NCBI GenBank assembly: GCA_903860085.1
Contig: CAIOPD010000004.1
Location: 1 to 24,464 of the forward strand
Length of the DNA stretch: 24,464 nt
From: an uncultured Pseudomonadota bacterium
Lineage (GTDB): Bacteria; Pseudomonadota; Gammaproteobacteria; Burkholderiales; Methylophilaceae
Reading direction: 5' to 3'
The position numbers and the translations under genes are program-made. The notes under the pieces were generated by a model. That model made no database searches and was not told the origin of the DNA. It worked only from the letters and a program-made list of their open reading frames with translations. This document shows, piece after piece, positions 14,454-21,159 of this stretch. Each line of letters starts with the position of its first letter. Position 1 is the first letter of the stretch.

Positions 14454-14846
14454 CTAGGCCTTGCTGGTTGCTACAGCTTTTGGCTTAGCTACAGCTTTAG
14501 GCTTTGCAGGTGCTTTTGCTTTCGCTGGCGCTTTAGGCTTAGCTACAGCCTTAGGTTTAGCTGTAGCCGCAACTACTTTTGGAGCTGCTACTTTTTTAAC
14601 TGCAGCTGGCTTAACCGCCACTTTCTTTTTAGGCGCAGCCTTAACCGCTGGGGACACTTCCGCCGCTTTTGTTACCGCACTGCTTTGAATAGCAACAGGT
14701 GTAGCAGTTTCTTCATTCATAGCTTCCTTGAAGTTTTTTACTGCACCGCCGACATCACCCCCCATATTGCGTAGTTTTTTTGTACCGAAAATTAATACCA
14801 CAATTAATAATACGATTAACCAATGCCAGATGCTTAATGAACCCAT
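14454..14846 (-). CDS. tatA: Sec-independent protein translocase TatA with a long Lys/Ala/Pro-rich tail
   Basis: TatA assembles around TatBC to form the transport pathway. The first about 45 residues are typical: GSLSIWHWLIVLLIVVLIFGTKKLRNMGGDVGGAVKNFKEAM, with the membrane helix, the FGTKKLR hinge and the amphipathic helix. Family members usually end near residue 75-90, but this one has 130 residues; about 60-130 is a low-complexity tail of Lys, Ala, Pro and Val with repeated AKPKA units, resembling histone H1 tails, and carries no recognisable domain. The ATG has AAGGAGAG upstream. First gene of tatABC, 55 bases after hinT. Confidence 0.95.
   Translation of the reverse strand: MGSLSIWHWLIVLLIVVLIFGTKKLRNMGGDVGGAVKNFKEAMNEETATPVAIQSSAVTKAAEVSPAVKAAPKKKVAVKPAAVKKVAAPKVVAATAKPKAVAKPKAPAKAKAPAKPKAVAKPKAVATSKA
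14461..14660. repeat. Low-complexity repeat encoding the TatA tail
   Basis: Degenerate short repeats with a period of about 6-12 bases (units resembling GCTTTAGGCTTAGCTACA on the plus strand) encode the AKPKA-type tail of TatA. The repetitive codons could allow copy-number change by slippage. Confidence 0.6.
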
Positions 14847-14901
14847 TTTGACTCTCCTTAATAATAGTTTTTATTGCAAGTACGGTCGATAAAATTACAT
14901 T

Positions 14902-15240
14902 TTAGGTCTTAGGTAGCTTAGCGCTGCCACCGAATACATGCAAGTGTATATGAAATACTTCTTGCCCGCCGTCATGACCTGTATTGATCATAGTACGAAA
15001 TCCGGCTAAACCTTGCTCTTTAGCAAGCTTAGGTGCTAATAGCAACAATTTTCCTAATAGCGCTTGATGCTGCGATTCACAACTAATCAAACTCTCAATG
15101 TGTAATTTAGGCACAATTAAAAAATGCACTGGGGCGTTAGGATGGATGTCATGAAAAGCTATGACCTCTTCATCCTCGTAGATTTTTTTGGAAGGGATTT
15201 GAGCATTAGCGATCTTACAAAAGATGCAGTCTCCACTCAT
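14902..15240 (-). CDS. HIT-family nucleotide hydrolase (HinT type)
   Basis: Purine nucleoside phosphoramidase of the histidine triad family, hydrolysing AMP-lysine, AMP-NH2 and aminoacyl-AMP type substrates in related bacteria. The 112-residue protein has the HIT motif H97-x-H99-x-H101 (HIHLHVFGG), the N-terminal C5-x-x-C8 of the zinc-binding group, and conserved EDEEVIAFHDIHPNAPVHFLIVPK and INTGHDGGQEVFH. Full length. Its ATG overlaps the hisE stop codon (ATGA), so it is translationally coupled to the his genes, a common betaproteobacterial arrangement. The specific role in vivo is unknown. Confidence 0.94.
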   Translation of the reverse strand: MSGDCIFCKIANAQIPSKKIYEDEEVIAFHDIHPNAPVHFLIVPKLHIESLISCESQHQALLGKLLLLAPKLAKEQGLAGFRTMINTGHDGGQEVFHIHLHVFGGSAKLPKT

Positions 15241-15569
15241 TTTTCTTTACTTCCTGCTGTCCTAGATTCTTTTTCGGCTATGCCTGACAAACCTTCACGC
15301 CTAGCCAGTTCATCTAAAACGTCTTGCGGTTTTAGTCCAGCTTGCGCAAGCATCACCAAGGTATGAAACCACAAGTCAGCTGTTTCATAAATAATGTGCT
15401 GTTGATCACCATTTTTAGCGGCAATAATGGTTTCTGTTGCCTCTTCACCGACTTTTTTCAATATGCTATCCATACCTTTGGCATAAAGATTGGCCACATA
15501 AGAAGTTTGCGCATCAGCACCTTTTCTTTGCTCTAACAGATCCGCTAAGCGATTTAAAATATCATTCAT
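15237..15569 (-). CDS. hisE: Phosphoribosyl-ATP pyrophosphatase
   Basis: Second step of histidine synthesis: PR-ATP is hydrolysed to PR-AMP and pyrophosphate. The 110-residue protein is the stand-alone HisE with the all-alpha MazG-like fold, showing the metal-binding EEATETIIAAKN and the YETADLWFHTLVMLAQ helix. The ATG is embedded in the end of hisI (8-base overlap, ATGAATGA), and its own stop overlaps hinT by 4 bases, so hisI-hisE-hinT are coupled. In E. coli HisI and HisE are one fused protein; here they are separate. Confidence 0.96.
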   Translation of the reverse strand: MNDILNRLADLLEQRKGADAQTSYVANLYAKGMDSILKKVGEEATETIIAAKNGDQQHIIYETADLWFHTLVMLAQAGLKPQDVLDELARREGLSGIAEKESRTAGSKEK

Positions 15570-15960
15570 GTTTATAAATTTCTTCCGGGTTCTTAATCAC
15601 GGCCTGATCTATAAGCCAATGTCCATTTTGTAACGTTTTGAAGAAACAACTATGCCGACCCGTGTGACACGCAATGCCACCAACCTGATCGATAGTAAGC
15701 AGGATTACATCCTCATCACAGTCTAATCGAATTTCAGATACAAGTTGAACATGTCCTGACTCCTCACCTTTCCGCCAAAGCCTATTGCGTGAACGTGACC
15801 AATATACCGCCTGCATACTGTTAGAAGTTAGTTGCAACGCTTCACGGTTCATCCATGCAAACATCAGAATATGTCCAGTATTTCGCTCTTGCGCAATGAC
15901 TGGCACTAGCCCATTAGCATCCCAATTTATTTCATCTAACCAACTTTTAGATTGAGTCAA
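15562..15960 (-). CDS. hisI: Phosphoribosyl-AMP cyclohydrolase
   Basis: Third step of histidine synthesis: opens the adenine ring of PR-AMP to give ProFAR. The 132-residue enzyme carries the conserved MFAWMNREALQLT and WSRSRNRLWRKGEESGHVQ segments, the metal-binding D80, D82 and D84 with C81, and C98 and C105 in ACHTGRHSC that complete the zinc site. The start codon is TTG (15958-15960), one base after the hisF stop; there is no in-frame ATG before the conserved core, so TTG is the only plausible start. Confidence 0.96.
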   Translation of the reverse strand: MTQSKSWLDEINWDANGLVPVIAQERNTGHILMFAWMNREALQLTSNSMQAVYWSRSRNRLWRKGEESGHVQLVSEIRLDCDEDVILLTIDQVGGIACHTGRHSCFFKTLQNGHWLIDQAVIKNPEEIYKHE

Positions 15961-15961
15961 T

Positions 15962-16729
15962 TTATAACCTAACTTCTATGCCATGTTGGGCCATATATTG
16001 TTTGGCTTGTTTCACCGTATATTCTCCATAGTGAAAGATACTAGCAGCAAGCACAGCGTCTGCACCCCCCACTTTTACACCGTCCACTAAGTGCTGCAAA
16101 TTACCTACGCCTCCTGAGGCAATGATAGGAACGGCCACCGCATCTGAAATCGCGCGATTTAATGGATTGTTAAAACCAATTTTGGTGCCATCTCTATCCA
16201 TACTGGTAATTAGTAACTCACCTGCGCCTAAGGCCACCATTTTCTTTGCCCACTCCACAGCATCAAGCCCAGTCGCTTTGCGACCACCGTGCGTGAATAC
16301 TTCCCACTGATAGGGCTGATTATCTACTTTTTTAGCGTCAATAGCGACAACGATACATTGTGAACCAAAGCGACTAGCTGCGTCTGCCACCATTTGTGGA
16401 TTCAATACAGCAGTGGTATTGATACTAACCTTGTCTGCCCCTGCATTTAGTAAACGGCGCACATCTTCAACTTCGCGTACACCACCACCAACAGTCAATG
16501 GAATAAATACTTGAGAAGCCACCTGTTCAATAATATGAAGAATTAAGCCACGATTATCTGAACTGGCAGTAATGTCCAAAAAAGTAAGTTCATCTGCACC
16601 CTGCTCATCATAACGCTTAGCAACTTCAACAGGATCGCCCGCATCACGGAGCTCAAGAAAATTAATACCTTTTACTACGCGTCCATCGGTGACATCTAAA
16701 CACGGGATGATTCTTTTGGCTAAACCCAT
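15962..16729 (-). CDS. hisF: Imidazole glycerol phosphate synthase, cyclase subunit
   Basis: HisF uses ammonia from HisH to convert PRFAR to imidazole glycerol phosphate and AICAR. The 255-residue (beta-alpha)8 barrel begins MGLAKRIIPCLDVTDGRVVKG with catalytic D12, and has D131 in VVAIDAKK, the two catalytic aspartates of the family; phosphate-binding loops VGGGVR and IASGGVG are present. The ATG overlaps the hisA stop as TAATG. Confidence 0.98.
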   Translation of the reverse strand: MGLAKRIIPCLDVTDGRVVKGINFLELRDAGDPVEVAKRYDEQGADELTFLDITASSDNRGLILHIIEQVASQVFIPLTVGGGVREVEDVRRLLNAGADKVSINTTAVLNPQMVADAASRFGSQCIVVAIDAKKVDNQPYQWEVFTHGGRKATGLDAVEWAKKMVALGAGELLITSMDRDGTKIGFNNPLNRAISDAVAVPIIASGGVGNLQHLVDGVKVGGADAVLAASIFHYGEYTVKQAKQYMAQHGIEVRL

Positions 16730-17466
16730 TAGCTCAGCTCGTCTGCCAAGGCTTGTGCTGCGGTAAAGTCCAATGTGCCTTCATAAATTGCACGGCCCGT
16801 AATAGTGCCAATAATACCTTCACTCGCTACAGCACATAATTTACGTACGTCATCTAGATTAGTCACACCGCCAGAAGCAATTACCGGAATGGTCAGTGCT
16901 TGCGCAAGTGCAACCGTGGCTTCAATGTTAACGCCAGTCAACATGCCATCTCGGCCAATATCTGTGTAAACAATAGCGTTAACACCATAGTTTTCGAATT
17001 TTTTGGCTAAATCTATCACATCATGGCCTGTGAGCTTAGACCAACCATCTACCGCTACTTTTCCATCTTTTGCATCTAATCCCACCATAATTTGGCCAGG
17101 GAATGCATAACAAGCTTCATGCAAGAAGCCTGGATTTTTAACTGCAGCAGTTCCGATAATCACATAATCAATGCCGCTATCAAGGTAGCGCTCTATAGTT
17201 TCTAGGTCTCTAATGCCGCCACCCAACTGGATAGGAATATCACCGCCTACGGCCTTGACGATAGCCTTAATCGCGGCTTCATTTACTGGCTTGCCAGCAA
17301 ATGCACCATTTAAATCCACTAAATGTAAACGTTTGCCACCGCGATCTACCCAGTGGCGGGCCATGGCACCTGGGTCTTCTGAGAATACAGTGGACTCTTC
17401 CATTAAGCCTTGTTTAAGTCTGACACAATGGCCGTCTTTGAGATCAATTGCTGGGATAATTAACAT
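16729..17466 (-). CDS. hisA: ProFAR isomerase
   Basis: HisA opens the ribose ring of ProFAR (Amadori rearrangement) to PRFAR. The 245-residue barrel has D8 in IPAIDLKDG and D169 in YTDIGRDGM, the two catalytic aspartates, and phosphate-binding loops LGGGIRD and IASGGV. The start ATG has no visible Shine-Dalgarno sequence: the preceding 55 bases are T-rich and contain a terminator-like hairpin after hisH. It overlaps hisF by one base. Confidence 0.97.
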   Translation of the reverse strand: MLIIPAIDLKDGHCVRLKQGLMEESTVFSEDPGAMARHWVDRGGKRLHLVDLNGAFAGKPVNEAAIKAIVKAVGGDIPIQLGGGIRDLETIERYLDSGIDYVIIGTAAVKNPGFLHEACYAFPGQIMVGLDAKDGKVAVDGWSKLTGHDVIDLAKKFENYGVNAIVYTDIGRDGMLTGVNIEATVALAQALTIPVIASGGVTNLDDVRKLCAVASEGIIGTITGRAIYEGTLDFTAAQALADELS

Positions 17467-17506
17467 AGTAGGTATTTAAAAAATTACAAACAAAAAAAGA
17501 GGGTTT

Positions 17507-17533
17507 AAAAAAACGGCAACTATTAAGGTTGCC
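17507..17533 (-). terminator. Intrinsic terminator-like hairpin between hisH and hisA
   Basis: On the minus strand GGCAAC (17533-17528), a 7-base loop and GTTGCC (17520-17515) are followed after one G by seven T (17513-17507). The 5' arm lies in the last hisH codons and the stop codon in the loop. By form it is a good intrinsic terminator or attenuator although it lies inside the his operon; translation to the hisH stop would cover the 5' arm. Confidence 0.6.
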
Positions 17534-18182
17534 AGTCTACAAAATTGCTTAACAATTGCAAACCTGCACTTGCACTTTTTTCTGGGTGAAACTGTACAGC
17601 AAATAAATTATTATTTGCAATTGCACTGGTAAATCGATTTGGATATTCACTAAATCCAGCAGTCAAGCTAGCATCTGCAGGCTGCACATAATAGCTATGT
17701 ACATAGTAGAATCTAGCGCCATCAGCAATGCCTTGCCATAATGCATGCGGCGCTACCCCATTGTTTGTGCTTTGATATACTTGATTCCAGCCCATATGCG
17801 GCACTTTTAACTTATCGCCATTGCTAAGATGCATATCTTCCAATGCAAAGCGCTTCACTTCACCTTTAAACAAACCTAAGCCAGCAGCATTGCCTTCTTC
17901 AGAATGCTCGAACAGCATCTGCAATCCAATACATATGCCTAGAAATGGTTTTTTTTGAGCAGCAAATAAGACTGCTTCACGAAGTCCACGTGCATCAAGT
18001 TCACGCATGCAATCAGGCATCGCACCTTGGCCCGGAAATACCACTCGTTCGGCTTTTAATAACTGCTCTGGATCGCTTGTCACCAGCACTGTTTTAGTAG
18101 GCGCAACATGCTCTAGGGCTTTGGATACTGAGCGTAAATTGCCCATACCGTAATCAACTACTGCAATATCAATTTTCTTCAT
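17523..18182 (-). CDS. hisH: Imidazole glycerol phosphate synthase, glutaminase subunit
   Basis: Class I glutamine amidotransferase that supplies ammonia to HisF. The 219-residue product begins KKIDIAVVDYGMGNLRSV, has the nucleophile C84 in FLGICIGLQMLF and the H199/E201 pair in VQFHPEKS, giving an intact triad. It is transcribed between hisB (44-base gap) and hisA. A 6-bp hairpin with a T7 tract starts within its last codons and could reduce expression of the genes beyond. Confidence 0.97.
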   Translation of the reverse strand: MKKIDIAVVDYGMGNLRSVSKALEHVAPTKTVLVTSDPEQLLKAERVVFPGQGAMPDCMRELDARGLREAVLFAAQKKPFLGICIGLQMLFEHSEEGNAAGLGLFKGEVKRFALEDMHLSNGDKLKVPHMGWNQVYQSTNNGVAPHALWQGIADGARFYYVHSYYVQPADASLTAGFSEYPNRFTSAIANNNLFAVQFHPEKSASAGLQLLSNFVDWQP

Positions 18183-18226
18183 GCTTTTTTATAGCTTTGG
18201 CCTATAGGGTTGAACGTTATCAAGAC

Positions 18227-18814
18227 TTATAAGCTACCTTTTGTAGATGGCATCATGCCTTCCATACGCGAATCCAACTCTACGGCCATGCGCAATGCGC
18301 GTCCGAAAGCTTTAAAAATTGTTTCGGCCTGATGGTGAGAGTTATGGCCTTTTAGATTGTCTATATGCAGGGAAATATTGGCATGATTCACAAAACCCTG
18401 AAAGAATTCATGGACTAAATCCACGTCAAACGTTCCAATTGTGGCACGGGTGAATACGCAGCCGAAGGCTAAGCCTGGGCGGCCGGAAATATCAAGCACC
18501 ACACGCGACAGTGCTTCATCTAACGGCACGTAAGCATGTCCGTAACGGCGTATTCCTTTTTTATCGCCCACAGCCTTTGCAAAGGCTTGGCCGAGTGTAA
18601 TTCCGATATCTTCAACAGTGTGATGCGCATCTATATGTAAATCACCATTGGCATGCACCTGAATATCCATCAAGCCATGACGAGCAATTTGATCAAGCAT
18701 ATGATCTAAAAATCCCAAGCCAGTATTGAGTTGTGTCAATCCTGTCCCATCTAAATTAATAGAGGCGGTAATTTTTGTTTCTAGGGTATTTCTTATTACT
18801 TCAGCAGCGCGCAT
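18227..18814 (-). CDS. hisB: Imidazole glycerol phosphate dehydratase
   Basis: Dehydrates imidazole glycerol phosphate to imidazole acetol phosphate using two manganese ions per active site. The 195-residue protein has the paired metal-binding motifs HHTVEDIG (H64, H65, E68) and HNSHHQAE (H157, H160, H161, E164). It is the single-function form; the histidinol-phosphate phosphatase domain fused to HisB in E. coli is absent, so that enzyme must be encoded elsewhere. Because the hps terminator lies upstream, hisB probably has its own promoter in the 215-base gap; a TAAAAT about 60 bases before the start is a weak candidate without a good -35. Confidence 0.97.
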   Translation of the reverse strand: MRAAEVIRNTLETKITASINLDGTGLTQLNTGLGFLDHMLDQIARHGLMDIQVHANGDLHIDAHHTVEDIGITLGQAFAKAVGDKKGIRRYGHAYVPLDEALSRVVLDISGRPGLAFGCVFTRATIGTFDVDLVHEFFQGFVNHANISLHIDNLKGHNSHHQAETIFKAFGRALRMAVELDSRMEGMMPSTKGSL

Positions 18815-18903
18815 ATAGAATCACTTAAATGAAATAGTTTAAACTGTATTAGGGGCATATTTTAACCTAAAGCAGATGCAAGCAGACCAAATAAGCTAAT
18901 CAA

Positions 18904-18951
18904 TAAAAAACAAAGCCTAGCAAGATGTTAATTTATCTTTACTAGGCTTTG
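18904..18951 (-). terminator. Intrinsic terminator of hps
   Basis: On the minus strand CAAAGCCTAG (18951-18942) pairs with CTAGGCTTTG (18920-18911), followed by TTTTTT. The 21-base loop can itself form an AAGAT/ATCTT inner stem. This is a convincing rho-independent terminator, about 80 bases after the hps stop codon and 90 before hisB. Confidence 0.85.
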
Positions 18952-18957
18952 CGTTTA

Positions 18958-19013
18958 TTAGCTTGCGCTAACTAGACTTCTTTGCAACATCAATAACATT
19001 GATGATGTTGCAA
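18958..19013 (-). repeat. Two more hairpins in the hps 3' untranslated region
   Basis: Right after the hps stop, TTGCAACATCA (19013-19003) and TGATGTTGCAA (18992-18982) form an 11-bp stem; then TTAGC-GCAA-GCTAA (18971-18958) forms a 5-bp stem with a GNRA tetraloop. Neither has a T-run. With the terminator this gives three tandem hairpins, which may protect a highly expressed mRNA from 3' exonucleases. Confidence 0.55.
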
Positions 19014-19029
19014 GATGATTAACGTCTAA

Positions 19030-19857
19030 TTATTTTGCAGCTTCAGCAGGTGCAGCTTCTGGTGCAGCTTCAGCAGCAGGAGCTACTTCAGCAGCAGGAG
19101 CCGCTTCAACAGCAGGAGCAGCTTCTTCAGCTTTTTTACCACCAAGCAAAGTGAACAGTAAAACCAAAACAGCTGCAGCGATTAACCATGGTAGATATTT
19201 TTTAACACCACCAGCACTCGCAGAACCGCCGTGTGCAATTGCTGTAATTTCAGCAGCAGCAGCAGCAGGGTCAGTTGCGCCGTAAATTGCAGCACCCGCT
19301 ACAATGATAGTCGCACCAGCATCTTTAACTTGTTGTGTAGTTGAAGCTTTAACACCACCAGCTACAGAGATTTCAACGCCTAAACCTAAACCAGCAACCA
19401 TTGCTAAGTCATTAAATGGTGTTTGGCCAGCAGCTTGTTGATCTAAACCAGTGTGCACGCCAATGATGTGCGCGCCTAATTTAGCTACTTCAAGAGTACG
19501 TGTTTTCTTATCAGCTACGTTAATCAAGTCAACTTGCGCTTTTTTACCATATTTATTAGCAACATCAATTACACCTTTGATTGTGCCAATATCTGCTGTA
19601 CCTAGAACTGTACAAATGTCTGCACCAGCTTTATAGAATGGTTCAGCTTCGTAGAAACCGGCATCCATAGTTTTCAAATCAACTAAGATTTTGTTGTTTG
19701 GAAATTTAGCACGTAAAACTTCTAGTAATTTAATGCCGTTATGCTTAATGCATGGTGTACCGATTTCTAAAATATCTACATGTGGAGCAACTTTAGCTGC
19801 CAATGCAACTGTTCCGTCAAAATCCAGTGAATCTAAAGCCATTTGTGTTTGTGCCAT
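19030..19857 (-). CDS. hps: 3-hexulose-6-phosphate synthase with a C-terminal membrane anchor and acidic tail
   Basis: HPS condenses formaldehyde with ribulose 5-phosphate to hexulose 6-phosphate, the entry reaction of the ribulose monophosphate pathway. Residues 1-210 are a complete HPS barrel of the orotidine-phosphate decarboxylase superfamily: EIGTP (31-35), DLKTMDAG with D60, K62 and D65, DLINV (110-114), VHTG with H135, phosphate-binding SVAGG (164-168) and VAGAAIYGA. Family members usually stop near residue 207-215. Here a linker GGSASAGGVKK leads to one hydrophobic segment (about 221-238, YLPWLIAAAVLVLLFTLL) and a 35-residue tail (241-275) of Ala, Pro and seven Glu. The frame is continuous and has a strong GGAGGA before its ATG. 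Own promoter and terminator; flanked by hisC and hisB. Confidence 0.95.
   Translation of the reverse strand: MAQTQMALDSLDFDGTVALAAKVAPHVDILEIGTPCIKHNGIKLLEVLRAKFPNNKILVDLKTMDAGFYEAEPFYKAGADICTVLGTADIGTIKGVIDVANKYGKKAQVDLINVADKKTRTLEVAKLGAHIIGVHTGLDQQAAGQTPFNDLAMVAGLGLGVEISVAGGVKASTTQQVKDAGATIIVAGAAIYGATDPAAAAAEITAIAHGGSASAGGVKKYLPWLIAAAVLVLLFTLLGGKKAEEAAPAVEAAPAAEVAPAAEAAPEAAPAEAAK
19070..19123. repeat. 18-bp tandem repeat, three copies, in the hps tail
   Basis: Three imperfect copies of TCAGCAGCAGGAGCTACT (19070-19087, 19088-19105, 19106-19123, plus strand) differ by one to three bases and encode the Pro/Ala/Glu-rich tail of HPS as a six-residue repeat. Shorter related units continue towards the stop codon. 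Confidence 0.8.
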
Positions 19858-19957
19858 GATACATCCTCCAACTTAAAGTAAATTAAATGCTATTTACTAA
19901 GATTAAAAATATGATTAAAAGTAATTATTATTTCGTGCACAAAACGCACATTGCGCC

Positions 19958-19987
19958 ATGATAACCGCAGTTAGCGCCTAAGTTCAA
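19958..19987 (-). promoter_or_regulatory. Candidate promoter for hps
   Basis: On the minus strand TTGAAC (19987-19982) and TATCAT (19963-19958) are 18 bases apart in the 238-base gap between hisC and hps, implying a leader of about 95 bases. The rest of the gap is AT-rich with no clear terminator after hisC, so read-through from hisC is also possible. Confidence 0.5.
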
Positions 19988-20095
19988 ACTTTTTATCGTT
20001 ATTTTTATGTTTTTTCGCTTAATGGTAAAGAAATATCCTTTGTATTTTTCAGGTATTAGCCGTCATACCAAAGCTATACAATGCTTCCCCTTCTT

Positions 20096-21157
20096 TTAGC
20101 TCAGTATCTCTACTAATGCTTTAATCAGCAATAATGACTGCGCATCAGTACCAATCGTAATGCGTAAATAAGGCGATATTCGGGTAGGCGCTTTAAAATG
20201 TCGCACAATAATATTTCTTGCTCGGAGTGCTTCAGTAATCGCAGCACCTTCTTTAGTCGAATGCTTAGCAAATATAAAATTGGCACCTGATGGCAATACT
20301 TCAAAATCTAATGACTCTAAATCCGCGATAAGTTTTGTTCGCGTTGCTATCACCATTTCACATGTCTTATTAAAATAGACATCGTCTTGCATGGCTGCAA
20401 TAGCGCCAGCTGAGGCTAAACGATCTATAGGGTATGAATTGAAACTATCTTTAACCCGAGTGAGCGCTTCGATTAAATCTTGAGATCCCAAAGCGTAGCC
20501 TACACGTAGGCCAGCCAATGAGCGCGCCTTTGATAGCGTGTGTGTAACCAATAAGTTAGGGTAAGTATTAATTAAGCTAACAGCTGATTGTGTACCAAAA
20601 TCAACATAGGCTTCATCAATAACAACTACTGACTGAGTATTATTTTTTAATAGTTGTTCGATCTTTTGCAAAGGCAATGGCATGCCAGTAGGTGCATTAG
20701 GATTGGGAAATATAATACCCCCATTAGGCTGATCATAATCGGCAATATTGATTGTGAAGTCGCTAGCAAGATCAATGGTTTTATAATCTATTGCATACAA
20801 ACTGCAATACACTGGGTAGAAACTGTAGCTAATATCAGGAAATAGTAAGGGCAGATCATGCTTTAACAAAGCCTGGAATACATGAGCTAACACCTCATCA
20901 GAACCATTACCGACAAACACTTGACTTGATTTTAGTTGATGCGCATTAGCAATCGCGGCTTTTAATGCCTCGGAATTAGGATCAGGATATAAACGCAGCG
21001 TGTCAGCCACTTCCTGTCGAAGCGCATCCATGACCTTAGGACTAGGCCCGTACGGATTCTCATTGGTATTGAGCTTCACCAAATTATCTAACTTAGGCTG
21101 CTCGCCAGGAACATATGGCGTCAGCTTATGGACAATATCACTCCAATATTGACTCAT
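20096..21157 (-). CDS. hisC: Histidinol-phosphate aminotransferase
   Basis: PLP enzyme of aminotransferase fold type I that converts imidazole acetol phosphate and glutamate to histidinol phosphate. The 353-residue product has the N-terminal LNTNENPYGPSP block, YPDPNS, GNGSDEVL (cofactor phosphate), NPNAPTG, D181 in VVVIDEAYVDF (pyridine nitrogen), and the PLP lysine K210 in THTLSKARSLAGLRVGYALG. Length is normal. Its ATG lies 2 bases after the hisD stop. After it the his order is interrupted by the separately transcribed hps. Confidence 0.97.
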   Translation of the reverse strand: MSQYWSDIVHKLTPYVPGEQPKLDNLVKLNTNENPYGPSPKVMDALRQEVADTLRLYPDPNSEALKAAIANAHQLKSSQVFVGNGSDEVLAHVFQALLKHDLPLLFPDISYSFYPVYCSLYAIDYKTIDLASDFTINIADYDQPNGGIIFPNPNAPTGMPLPLQKIEQLLKNNTQSVVVIDEAYVDFGTQSAVSLINTYPNLLVTHTLSKARSLAGLRVGYALGSQDLIEALTRVKDSFNSYPIDRLASAGAIAAMQDDVYFNKTCEMVIATRTKLIADLESLDFEVLPSGANFIFAKHSTKEGAAITEALRARNIIVRHFKAPTRISPYLRITIGTDAQSLLLIKALVEILS

Positions 21158-21159
21158 CT

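Noticed and set aside
14461..14688. Plus-strand frame of Ala/Gly/Leu repeats that looks like a membrane protein
   Set aside because: It is the antisense reading of the Lys/Ala/Pro repeats of TatA; hydrophobicity is a by-product of the repeat.
17467..17506. Promoter for hisA (TTGTTT, 17 bases, TACTAT)
   Set aside because: The -10 abuts the ATG, so a start would fall inside hisA codon 2-3; only a poor match to consensus.
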